Positions 1-6,301 of a stretch of DNA of 15,875 nt are shown in pieces. The notes beneath the pieces were generated by a model. That model did not search any database. It was not told where the DNA came from and worked only from the letters and a program-made list of their open reading frames with translations. Each line of letters starts with the position of its first letter. The stretch's first letter is position 1. Made by a program: the position numbers and the translations under genes. The stretch is taken from the NCBI GenBank assembly GCA_913009865.1, contig CAJVYK010000027.1:1-15875 (forward strand), written 5' to 3'. Origin of the DNA: an uncultured bacterium. GTDB taxonomy: Bacteria > Planctomycetota > Phycisphaerae > Sedimentisphaerales > Anaerobacaceae.

Positions 1-379
1 GTACGTACGACACAGGATTTGTAGGTCTGTCTGGCTGAGTAACCGGCTTACAGGTAACTTTGAACTTCAGTGGATCCATCTTGGTTACGCTGAAACTGAA
101 GTCGGCGTCCGCGAAGTAGTTGCCGGTAAGGTCACCAGATGCAAAGCCCAAGCCGGTACTGCCAACAAAAAGAGTCGTCGGTTTTTTGCCGGTAGGGCCT
201 TTTTCAGCTTGGTAAGCACGTATTGCGGTCCCTATGCTGCCCATCATCGCCTTACCTTCCGACCACTTGGCCGCGTCGATTCGGCCGCGAAGCATCGGAA
301 TTGCCACCGAAGCCAGAATGCCGACGATGAGAATTACGACCATCAGCTCAATCAGTGTAAAACCTTTTCTACTTTCCAT
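1..379 (-). CDS. Type II secretion/type IV pilin-like pseudopilin (3' end beyond window)
   Basis: The protein starts MESRKGFTLIELMVV, the class III prepilin signature. It has a short basic leader, a Gly at the cleavage point, Phe-Thr-Leu-Ile-Glu with the conserved Glu5, and a hydrophobic helix of about 20 residues. A prepilin peptidase should cleave after the Gly and methylate the Phe. About 126 codons are visible before the left edge, and the C-terminal part is missing. The start at 379 is supported by an AGGAG about 9 nt upstream. It is the last of three minus-strand genes, after gspE and gspF, so it probably supplies the pseudopilus of the same machine. The soluble part (AYQAEKGPTGKKPTTLF) lacks an obvious calcium-binding GspG C-terminus in the visible portion, so I call it a generic pseudopilin, not firmly GspG. 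Confidence 0.85.
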   Translation of the reverse strand, partial: MESRKGFTLIELMVVILIVGILASVAIPMLRGRIDAAKWSEGKAMMGSIGTAIRAYQAEKGPTGKKPTTLFVGSTGLGFASGDLTGNYFADADFSFSVTKMDPLKFKVTCKPVTQPDRPTNPVSYV

Positions 380-413
380 TTTTAAGCTCTCCTAAAAAAT
401 GTCCTAAAATTGC

Positions 414-443
414 ACTTGTGCCTGCGAAACTTGTGCTCGCGAA
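414..443. repeat. Tandem 15-nt duplication in gspF-pseudopilin gap
   Basis: ACTTGTGCCTGCGAA (414-428) is followed directly by ACTTGTGCTCGCGAA (429-443), with 13 of 15 positions identical. It lies in the 159-nt gap between the gspF stop and the pseudopilin start. It resembles the other short intergenic repeats of this contig. I assign no function. Confidence 0.6.
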
Positions 444-538
444 AGCGGGTAACAAACATTACTTCCAATTACCTAAATTACCAATCGACCAAATTTATTA
501 GCGACTATATCAGTTTTTCTTTTTTCCATTTGCTTGTG

Positions 539-1753
539 CTACTTTGCTACGTCCGACATTGAGAAAATCGGCAGATACAGTGCAAGAACTACTACCAATA
601 CAATCCCACCAACTGTTACAATCATTATTGGCTCAAGCAGAGCCATCACGGTTGTTATCGTAGAATCGACCTTTCGTTCATAATAGTCGCTGGTTCTTTC
701 CAACACCTTCGACAGTGAACCGCTTTCTTCGCCGACTTGTACCATTTTGACGACCATATTAGGGAAAAAGCCGGATTCAGCCATACTCAAAGAGATATTT
801 GAACCCTCGACAACACGCTCTTTTGTTTGTGTTATCGCCGCCTTTATAATATCGTTATTGGTCGTTACTGAAAGAATATCGAGTACCTCAAGCACTGAAA
901 CACCCGAAGCAAGTAATATTGACATTGTTTTGCAGAACATCGCGATGAAAGCTTGACTGAATATCTTGCCGAGCAGGGGCAGGGCAAGGGCGATTCTGCA
1001 AAATAGATAATGGCCTTTCTTGGTTTTGGAAGTAAAAACTCCGAGAATTATTGTGAAAATCAAGGTGCCGATAATATAAATGAGATTGTGGCAAACCGTA
1101 TCGTAAAATCCCATAAATGCCTGGGTAAAGGCAGGTAAGGCCCCGCCGATTTGGTCAAATATGTTGCGGAATCGTGGAATGATAAAAGTCATTATGAATA
1201 TGACTATCAGGATAATAAATATGAATACAAAGGCCGGATAGGCCATTGCTCCCTTAACTTTTTTCGCCAATTTATCGCGGTTGTCGAAATACTCTGCCAG
1301 TCTGCGCAATGCTTCTGACAAATTACCGCCGGTTTCACCGGCTAATATCATCGCACAGGACAGCCGGTTGAAAACCTTTGGAAATTCCGAAATACTGCCC
1401 GAAAAAGTCTCACCTCTCTGCATTTTTTCCAAAACCTGCTGCAGGACTTGCTGAAGTTGTAAGTTTTCTATGTCTTCGGAGATGATCTCTAAAGCTGCGG
1501 TAATAGGGATTCCTCCCTCTACCATTGTGGTCAACTGCCAGCAAAGCGCCGCCAACTCTGCTGATTTGATGCGTTTTTGGCGCTGGTGTACACGTCGGGT
1601 TTTCTTAGTATCTGCAGATATCTCGTTGATGGAGATAGGTGTGAGGCCTTGCTCACGAAGGTAAGCCAGTACATCGTTTGAAGAAACCGCCTGCCTGAGG
1701 CCTTGTTTTCGCTCCCCCGATGAATCCCGAGCAATATACTTATAACTTTTCAT
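539..1753 (-). CDS. gspF: Type II secretion inner-membrane platform protein GspF/PilC
   Basis: This is the polytopic inner-membrane protein that forms the assembly platform of type II secretion or type IV pilus machines and couples the GspE ATPase to pseudopilin assembly. At 404 residues it has the family's usual length. It shows the duplicated GspF fold: a first cytoplasmic domain at about 65-170 with GETGGNL at 139-145, and a second at about 270-370 with GEESGSL at 341-347. Membrane helices are visible at about 172-194, 222-241 and 370-395. The start is ATG at 1753, with an AAGG about 9 nt upstream. It lies 159 nt before the pseudopilin gene but 654 nt after gspE, an unusually large gap for this pair. 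It could serve a type IV pilus (PilC) instead, since the families cannot be separated from this sequence alone. Confidence 0.93.
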   Translation of the reverse strand: MKSYKYIARDSSGERKQGLRQAVSSNDVLAYLREQGLTPISINEISADTKKTRRVHQRQKRIKSAELAALCWQLTTMVEGGIPITAALEIISEDIENLQLQQVLQQVLEKMQRGETFSGSISEFPKVFNRLSCAMILAGETGGNLSEALRRLAEYFDNRDKLAKKVKGAMAYPAFVFIFIILIVIFIMTFIIPRFRNIFDQIGGALPAFTQAFMGFYDTVCHNLIYIIGTLIFTIILGVFTSKTKKGHYLFCRIALALPLLGKIFSQAFIAMFCKTMSILLASGVSVLEVLDILSVTTNNDIIKAAITQTKERVVEGSNISLSMAESGFFPNMVVKMVQVGEESGSLSKVLERTSDYYERKVDSTITTVMALLEPIMIVTVGGIVLVVVLALYLPIFSMSDVAK

Positions 1754-1764
1754 TTACCGAACCT

Positions 1765-1826
1765 TATCTCGTATCTCGTATCTCGTATTTTGCTTCACGC
1801 TTCACGAGATACGCTTCACGCTTCAC
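1765..1826. repeat. Heptamer repeat cluster with hairpin potential
   Basis: TATCTCG occurs three times in tandem (1765-1771, 1772-1778, 1779-1785). GCTTCAC occurs four times as two tandem pairs (1792-1798 and 1799-1805; 1813-1819 and 1820-1826). GTATCTCGT at 1778-1786 pairs perfectly with ACGAGATAC at 1804-1812, giving a 9-bp stem with a 17-nt loop. The cluster sits just upstream of the gspF start and overlaps its likely ribosome-binding region. Confidence 0.75.
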
Positions 1827-1925
1827 ATACCATCGGCGTCTGAAAACCTCGAGTTTAGTAAAAATTGAATTGCAGCTTTGTAAAGCTTGGCTAACACATT
1901 TAACCGGTGCTGAAATATTGACTTT

Positions 1926-1935
1926 TCAAAGAGCA
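1926..1935 (-). promoter_or_regulatory. boxA-like motif
   Basis: The minus strand reads TGCTCTTTGA, followed by AAAGTCAA. TGCTCTTTGA is close to the boxA antitermination element bound by NusB/NusE in rRNA leaders. It lies in the long region upstream of gspF and downstream of a good minus-strand promoter. No rRNA is nearby, and a chance match to so short a motif cannot be excluded. Confidence 0.3.
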
Positions 1936-1983
1936 AAAACGAACACAACAGAGAAGCTCTATCCATAAAAAGCCCTTTTCGCC

Positions 1984-2229
1984 TTACATTACGTTAAAAT
2001 CGGCTTTCAAAACGGCAAATTCGCTCATTTTGCAGGAGTCTTTATTTTCTCCTGCTGCGACAGTGCGACAGCACGGCGAGTCAGAGTTCTTGTTAAGGCG
2101 AAAGGCGAAGCAGAATCGGGCTATTTTAGGACTTAGTATATGAGCATGTGGCGAATCAGTACCAGACCGCCAGTACCCGTCAAAGCTATTGTTGCATTCC
2201 ACTAAAAAAGGTATGTACTTTTCCGCCAC
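1984..2229 (-). CDS. Doubtful small ORF, 81 residues, unknown
   Basis: The GTG start at 2229 is preceded by a purine-rich GGGGGGA at about 6 nt and by a near-consensus promoter at 2291-2319, so it could be expressed. The protein shows no recognisable motif, signal peptide or membrane helix. It has five cysteines, including an adjacent pair. Its 3' half reads through one copy of the GC-rich repeat found twice in this gap, which argues against a conserved protein. It may equally be a chance frame in an inserted element. Confidence 0.2.
   Translation of the reverse strand: MAEKYIPFLVECNNSFDGYWRSGTDSPHAHILSPKIARFCFAFRLNKNSDSPCCRTVAAGENKDSCKMSEFAVLKADFNVM
2051..2080. repeat. GC-rich direct repeat, copy 1
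   Basis: CCTGCTGCGAC, a short variable centre, then ACAGCACGGCGAG. It matches 2254-2281 in the same orientation except for the centre (AGTGCG here, CTGC in the other copy), so it is 2 nt longer. The sequence stands out as GC-rich in an AT-rich gap. Confidence 0.7.
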
Positions 2230-2253
2230 TTGATTTCCCCCCGATTATGCTTG

Positions 2254-2281
2254 CCTGCTGCGACCTGCACAGCACGGCGAG
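2254..2281. repeat. GC-rich direct repeat, copy 2
   Basis: Second direct copy of the element at 2051-2080. It starts CCTGCTGCGAC, ends ACAGCACGGCGAG and is 28 nt long. It lies immediately downstream of the minus-strand promoter at 2291-2319, so a transcript from that promoter would carry both copies. Confidence 0.7.
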
Positions 2282-2290
2282 CTTACTTAA

Positions 2291-2319
2291 ATTATACTCG
2301 AACTTTTACTAAGTGCCAA
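2291..2319 (-). promoter_or_regulatory. Sigma70-type promoter facing the small ORF and gspF
   Basis: On the minus strand TTGGCA (2319-2314) is separated by exactly 17 nt from TATAAT (2296-2291). This is five of six and six of six matches to the housekeeping consensus with ideal spacing. Transcription would begin near 2284 and run through the 81-residue ORF, the repeats, the boxA-like motif and into gspF. It could explain how gspF is transcribed despite the 654-nt separation from gspE. Confidence 0.6.
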
Positions 2320-2407
2320 ATTCAATCTGCCCAAATTCACTATTTGGGAACGATGTGGCTTTTGCCGTCTTCGGCAGGTTTGAAGCTGGAAGAGCTGTTC
2401 CCGGCTA

Positions 2408-4213
2408 TTACGGTTTTACATTTTCCGTAAATGTTACGCTAAGAACCTCTTCGGCGGTGGTTAAGCCGGCCAGCATTTTACTTATGCCGCTTTCAAGCAG
2501 CCCGCCATAGCCCTTTTGACGTGACATCGCTCTTATTTGCGACTCACCTGCACCGGCGATGAGCTTTTGGCGTATATCGTTGTCCATAACTAAGAACTCA
2601 AATACGGGCAATCTGCCCATGTAGCCCGTCCCTCCGCAGGCTTTACAGCCGCGGCCGTGGTAAAAGACAGCGTCCCTGGCCTGCTCGCCGGCAATCTTCA
2701 AACGTTTGAGGACTTCTTCACTGAGTTTTAGAGGCTCTTTACAGCGGTCACAAATTTTTCTTACCAGCCGCTGAGCAACGATTAAATTGAGTGTAGAAGC
2801 CAGCAAATACTGCTCAATCCCCATGTAGATAAATCTGCTTATTGCACTGGGTGCGTCGTTGGTGTGGAACGTGCTCAGGACCAGATGGCCGGTCAAAGAT
2901 GCTTTTATCGCAATTTCGACCGTTTCTTTGTCCCTGATTTCGCCTATCAGAATTATGTCCGGGTCCTGTCTCAAAATCGCTCGCAGGCATGATGCGAAGT
3001 CGAGGTCGATTTCCGGCTTGACTTGAATCTGGTTAATCCCCGCAAGACGGTATTCGACGGGGTCCTCGACCGTTGTAATATTTTTAGTCGGGTCCTTCAG
3101 GTAACTTAGCGCCGAGTATAATGTGGTACTTTTACCGCTGCCGGTCGGACCGGTGACGACTATGATGCCGTGCGGCTGTGACAATATGGTTTTGAACTCT
3201 TCAAGAAGTTCAGGTTCGAACCCAAGTTGATTTAAGTCGTGGTTTACTGCTGATGTGTCCAGGATTCGCATCACCATTTTTTCGCCGTATATTGTTGGGA
3301 TTACCGATACCCGGACGTCTATATCTCTGCCGGGAGCTTTCATTTTGAATCGGCCGTCCTGGGGCAGCCTGCGTTCGGCAATATCCATTTCTGAGAGAAT
3401 CTTAATTCTGGTAATTATCGCAGCCTGCATCTTTCTGGCCGGTGGGACCATATCCCAAAGCACGCCATCAATTCGCATGCGAATTATCATAGAACGTTCC
3501 TGCGGCTCGATATGAATGTCACTTGCTCTGCTTTTGACCGCCTGGCTTAGCAGCAAGTCAACAAAACGAATCACAGGCGGCTTTGTTGCGGCTACTTCGC
3601 TGCTGATATCCGCCTCTGCAGCGTCTTCTACAAATACACTTTCTTGTTCTTCTTTGCCGACTTCGGTCTCTACGAGGTCACGAAGATGTTGTTCTTCGAC
3701 GTCAGAACCGTGATAAATCACCTCTATTGCCTGGCAAATTTCATGAGGCGAGCCGACTACTACTTCAATCTGTCGCCTTATTTTCAGTGTGACCGTGTCT
3801 ATTGCGATAACGTTAAGCGGGTCAGCCATCGCAATGGTAACCTTGTTATCTATCTGGCCGATGGCTACGAGGCAGAATCGCTTGGCGATACTTTCAGGCA
3901 GTATTCGGGCGACGTTCATATCTATTTTGGTAATATCATCGAAATGGACGTGCTCTATTGAGAGATGTTCAGCCAGGGCGTGAGTAACCTCGTCGTCGTT
4001 TAGTATTTTCAGTCGAAGCAATACTTCGCCGAGTCGGCCGCCGTGCTCTTGCTGTTCGTTTAGCGCTTCGATTAATTCTCTACGGCTTAAAAGACCTTTA
4101 GAGACGAGCGATTCGCCGAAAAGAAGACTCGTTTTTGTCCTTTGACTCCCTCGACCTTGCTCGGGACAGGTTTGCTCGGGAGAGATATTAGGGGTCTCTT
4201 GTGCGGTTTTCAT
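2408..4213 (-). CDS. gspE: Type II secretion/pilus assembly ATPase GspE
   Basis: This is the cytoplasmic hexameric ATPase that powers pseudopilus assembly, and it is of usual family length at 601 residues. An N-terminal MshEN-type domain at about 30-170 is followed by the T2SSE core. The core has a Walker A GPTGSGKST at 355-363, an EDPVEYR acid box near 383, Walker B ILIGEIRD at 421-428 and a histidine box STFHTND near 447-453. A zinc-binding tetracysteine uses C488, C491, C523 and C526. The start at 4213 has GAGGAG about 6 nt upstream. Residues about 15-25 (CPEQGRGSQRTK) come from a repeat-like DNA piece at 4137-4170. It precedes gspF and the pseudopilin on the same strand. A PilB assignment is possible, but the tetracysteine is shared by both families. 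Confidence 0.95.
   Translation of the reverse strand: MKTAQETPNISPEQTCPEQGRGSQRTKTSLLFGESLVSKGLLSRRELIEALNEQQEHGGRLGEVLLRLKILNDDEVTHALAEHLSIEHVHFDDITKIDMNVARILPESIAKRFCLVAIGQIDNKVTIAMADPLNVIAIDTVTLKIRRQIEVVVGSPHEICQAIEVIYHGSDVEEQHLRDLVETEVGKEEQESVFVEDAAEADISSEVAATKPPVIRFVDLLLSQAVKSRASDIHIEPQERSMIIRMRIDGVLWDMVPPARKMQAAIITRIKILSEMDIAERRLPQDGRFKMKAPGRDIDVRVSVIPTIYGEKMVMRILDTSAVNHDLNQLGFEPELLEEFKTILSQPHGIIVVTGPTGSGKSTTLYSALSYLKDPTKNITTVEDPVEYRLAGINQIQVKPEIDLDFASCLRAILRQDPDIILIGEIRDKETVEIAIKASLTGHLVLSTFHTNDAPSAISRFIYMGIEQYLLASTLNLIVAQRLVRKICDRCKEPLKLSEEVLKRLKIAGEQARDAVFYHGRGCKACGGTGYMGRLPVFEFLVMDNDIRQKLIAGAGESQIRAMSRQKGYGGLLESGISKMLAGLTTAEEVLSVTFTENVKP
4137..4170. repeat. Repeat-like element inside the gspE 5' coding region
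   Basis: On the minus strand this reads CCTGTCCCGAGCAAGGTCGA followed by GGGAGTCAAAGGAC, and it encodes CPEQGRGSQRTK in gspE. From memory it resembles short interspersed palindromic elements in environmental genomes of the CCTGTCCCGAGC..GTCGAGGG type, whose translations turn up at protein ends. It lies upstream of the conserved ATPase domains, where an insertion would be tolerated. Only one copy is in this window. Confidence 0.4.
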
Positions 4214-4240
4214 TCTTCTCCTCTTAAATAGTGCCTAAAA

Positions 4241-4260
4241 TGAGCTAAAGTGAGCTAAAG
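4241..4260. repeat. Inverted decamer repeat TGAGCTAAAG x2
   Basis: Two perfect tandem copies of TGAGCTAAAG, the reverse complement of CTTTAGCTCA. They are therefore inverted relative to the longer array at 4551-4600. They lie about 30 nt upstream of the gspE start, next to its ribosome-binding site. Confidence 0.8.
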
Positions 4261-4298
4261 TAAATCAAATATTAAAAATTAAATATCAAAATTGTGGA

Positions 4299-4317
4299 GT
4301 TGCCGCTTTGCGGCAAC
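4299..4317. repeat. Perfect hairpin with AT-rich flanks
   Basis: GTTGCCGC, loop TTT, GCGGCAAC forms an 8-bp GC-rich stem. The flanks (AAATATCAAAATTGTGG on the left, CCTTAATTTTGATTTTTG on the right) are partly complementary and could extend it. No clean U-tract follows on either strand, so it is more likely a repeat-element core than a standard terminator, though it could slow transcription. Confidence 0.5.
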
Positions 4318-4452
4318 GACTTCCTTAATTTTGATTTTTGCATTTTGATTTTTCGTTGCTTTAGACACTTCAAACTTCAGGCACTGCCTCTCTTTTAGGC
4401 ACTTTCTCTTATGTTCATTTTTTAAAGCATACTATAAAAAACGGTAGAAGCA

Positions 4453-4472
4453 AAAAATCCAGCTGGATTTTT
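4453..4472. terminator. Perfect 20-nt palindrome, possible bidirectional terminator
   Basis: AAAAATCCAGCTGGATTTTT is perfectly self-complementary. As RNA it would form an A-rich/U-rich stem around CC-AGCT-GG, with the U-run at its 3' side on both strands. It lies downstream of the minus-strand polysaccharide operon, where a terminator would be expected. The GC core is only CC/GG and the loop AGCT, so the stem is weak. A palindromic protein-binding site is an alternative. Confidence 0.35.
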
Positions 4473-4550
4473 CCTGATATTCAATATTCAATAATCAAAT
4501 CGATTTTGTTATTAAGAAAAAAAGGGGGAAATTAAGAAAAAAACCTGAAC

Positions 4551-4600
4551 TTTAGCTCACTTTAGCTCACTTTAGCTCACTTTAGCTCACTTTAGTTCAC
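4551..4600. repeat. Decamer tandem array TTTAGCTCAC
   Basis: Four perfect tandem copies of TTTAGCTCAC (4551-4590) are followed by one variant, TTTAGTTCAC (4591-4600), and a degenerate TTTAGGCACT. The array ends about 20 nt from the wecA-homologue stop, and the related TTTAGGC sequence contributes that stop codon. It is inverted relative to the two copies at 4241-4260. The ten-base period is near one helical turn. Confidence 0.85.
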
Positions 4601-4619
4601 TTTAGGCACTGCCTTTCTT

Positions 4620-6236
4620 TTAGGCGCTGCTCTGCGGCAAAGCCGTCAGGCATCCCTTTCGGGAGGCCGCCGGCAGATTTGCAATGCCGTATTCTTCAAT
4701 TAGCCGGCCAAAGAGCGCTATGCGCCGGCCCGCGGATTCGAGAGAGCCGTTTGCGTGAACCTCAATTTCCAGATTCAGTGGCGGGCCGGCACGACGGTCA
4801 CGGACAGGCAGAGTCATTTTGACGATATCGTAATTATTTCCTGCCACCAAGGCACCAAGACACGAAGAACTTTTTTGTTTTTTATTTATATCCAATTCCC
4901 TTTGTGGCTTCGTGTCTTCGTGGCTAATCTCCTTATCTTTACCAGCCGCGTCAGAGACGCGTCTATACGGGCCGTTTTCCCCCCATGCTAATATTTTATT
5001 AGTTCCATCACGGTTGGTTAAAGGTAACCAGCCCCTTACAAAGCCCATCTGCTCGGCAGCAAAGCAGACCGTCTGCCACCACTGCTCGAAGGTTTTGACC
5101 TGGCGGAAATGAAGTCCGACTTTCTCGAAATTCTCTACTTCCTGCTTCATAAAGTGAGAAATCCTGTGTTTTCGTCTCAAGCCGGCTATTGTCTTTCGCA
5201 ACTGAACTGATCCTACCACCCTGAATGCCAGGACAAGGAGAAACAGAATGCAAATGAAAATTATTATAGTCTGAGCGTTACGGGTAAATATCATAAACAT
5301 TCCAAGGCCGGCGATGAGCAGCGTAACCGCATATGCTACAATAACCACGTGGCGTTGGCGAAGGCCCAATGCAAGGAGCCGGTGGTGGAAATGGTTGCGG
5401 TCCGGCGAGAACATAGACCTTCGTTCGAGGAAGCGGCGGAGCATAGAAAAGAGAGTGTCAAGAATAGGGATGCCCAAAGCAATGATTGGTAATGTAAGGC
5501 CCACTATAGCGTGCGACTTTGTGGCGCACATTACACTTGCCGATGCCAGGGTAAACCCTAAAAACAAGCTGCCGCAGTCGCCCATAAATATCTTTGCGGG
5601 ATTAAAATTAAAGAACAAAAAACCGGTCAAAGCACCCAGGAGGGACAGTATTATAACCGCCATCACGGGCTGACCGAAATACAAAGCAAGTACCACCATT
5701 ACGCCACAGGCGATGGCTGAAATGCCGGCGGCAAGGCCGTCGAGACCGTCTATAAGATTTACGGCGTTAGTAACACCCACAATCCAGAAGAGGGTTAACG
5801 GCCAGGAGAACCAGCCGAGGTTAAGGGTAAACCAGTCCGAGACAGTTATGCAGGTTATTCTGATGCCAAAGGCACAGACGGTAATTGCGGCGGCGAGCTG
5901 GCAGAGAAGTTTGACTCTTGCACGAAGGCCTTTAATATCGTCTATAAGGCCCACAAGGAACATAAACGCAGCGGCACTGAGCAGGACGATGATTTTGGGC
6001 TGAATACCGTGGAATTTGTCACCGATGTCATTGTTCAGAAACAGCACGGATACAGTTAGGACCATCATAGGCACAAAGACTGCGATACCGCCGATGCGCG
6101 GAACGGGCTTAGAGTGGACCTTGCGAATATCGGAAGAATCCACCACATTAAACCTGTGTGCAAGCCTGATGACTATCGGCGTTACCAGAAGCGCCAGCAG
6201 CCACGAGCAGAGATATACAAGTACATAAGTATTCAT
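4620..6236 (-). CDS. WecA/TagO-like polyprenyl-phosphate sugar-1-phosphate transferase with soluble C-terminal tail
   Basis: This integral membrane enzyme would transfer a sugar-1-phosphate, typically GlcNAc-1-P, from a UDP-sugar to undecaprenyl phosphate, starting a lipid-linked glycan. The hydrophobic core, about 1-340, has all the family motifs: GLIDDIKGL (96-104), NAVNLIDGLDGLAAG (157-171), GDCGSLFLGF (219-228) and DRNHFHHRL (279-287). At 538 residues it is about 180 longer than bacterial WecA. The tail (about 350-538) is soluble, starts HFMKQEVENFEKVG, and resembles uncharacterised extensions seen in PVC-type bacteria. Residues about 438-465 are encoded by an 82-nt palindromic element. 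No strong ribosome-binding site precedes the ATG at 6236. It lies 65 nt after the ligase-like gene as the last gene of the operon. Substrate specificity is not readable. Confidence 0.88.
   Translation of the reverse strand: MNTYVLVYLCSWLLALLVTPIVIRLAHRFNVVDSSDIRKVHSKPVPRIGGIAVFVPMMVLTVSVLFLNNDIGDKFHGIQPKIIVLLSAAAFMFLVGLIDDIKGLRARVKLLCQLAAAITVCAFGIRITCITVSDWFTLNLGWFSWPLTLFWIVGVTNAVNLIDGLDGLAAGISAIACGVMVVLALYFGQPVMAVIILSLLGALTGFLFFNFNPAKIFMGDCGSLFLGFTLASASVMCATKSHAIVGLTLPIIALGIPILDTLFSMLRRFLERRSMFSPDRNHFHHRLLALGLRQRHVVIVAYAVTLLIAGLGMFMIFTRNAQTIIIFICILFLLVLAFRVVGSVQLRKTIAGLRRKHRISHFMKQEVENFEKVGLHFRQVKTFEQWWQTVCFAAEQMGFVRGWLPLTNRDGTNKILAWGENGPYRRVSDAAGKDKEISHEDTKPQRELDINKKQKSSSCLGALVAGNNYDIVKMTLPVRDRRAGPPLNLEIEVHANGSLESAGRRIALFGRLIEEYGIANLPAASRKGCLTALPQSSA
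4843..4924. repeat. 82-nt imperfect palindromic element inserted in frame in the wecA homologue
   Basis: A 25-nt left arm (4843-4867, starting GCCACCAAGGCACCAAGACA) and a 25-nt right arm (4900-4924, ending CTTCGTGTCTTCGTGGC) are inverted copies matching at 20 of 25 positions. The mismatches fall regularly every fourth base. A 32-nt AT-rich centre separates them. The element is translated as residues about 438-465 (SHEDTKPQ...SCLGALVA), a polar low-complexity insert in the tail domain. From memory, similar CACCAAGACACGAAG elements occur widely between genes in environmental genomes. Finding one read through inside a gene is unusual. Confidence 0.75.
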
Positions 6237-6301
6237 AAGTTCAGCGGTTAGCTTTCAGTTCCTTGAAATCCGGGTTTATCTGTTTTTTTTGATTAAAAGC
6301 A

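Larger units (their letters stand above)
1754..2407. other. 654-nt gap between gspE and gspF, rich in small elements
   Basis: No well-supported gene fills this stretch between two genes that normally lie adjacent. It holds heptamer repeats (1765-1826), a boxA-like motif (1926-1935), a doubtful 81-residue minus-strand ORF (1984-2229), two direct copies of a GC-rich repeat (2051-2080 and 2254-2281) and a near-consensus minus-strand promoter (2291-2319). Together these suggest an inserted element, or a separately transcribed leader ahead of gspF. Confidence 0.6.
4214..4619. other. 406-nt gap between wecA homologue and gspE
   Basis: I see no gene here. The gap is AT-rich and carries inverted decamer repeats near each end (4241-4260 and 4551-4600), a strong hairpin (4299-4317) and a perfect 20-nt palindrome (4453-4472). 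AGGCACTGCC plus TCTTTTAGGC also occurs twice (from about 4379 and about 4604). It probably separates the polysaccharide operon from the secretion genes. Confidence 0.65.

Noticed and set aside
1765..2281. CRISPR-like array in the gspE-gspF gap
   Set aside because: Repeats are 7-mers in direct tandem or a single pair of ~29-nt copies 200 nt apart. There are no regular spacers and no cas genes.
4415..4470. Possible minus-strand promoter TTGCTT-16-TATGCT ahead of gspE
   Set aside because: Both boxes are weak, and AT-rich DNA gives such matches often. There is not enough support to list it.
4551..4600. Iteron-type replication origin in the decamer array
   Set aside because: No replication initiator gene, DnaA boxes or plasmid context is nearby, and inverted copies sit by another gene.
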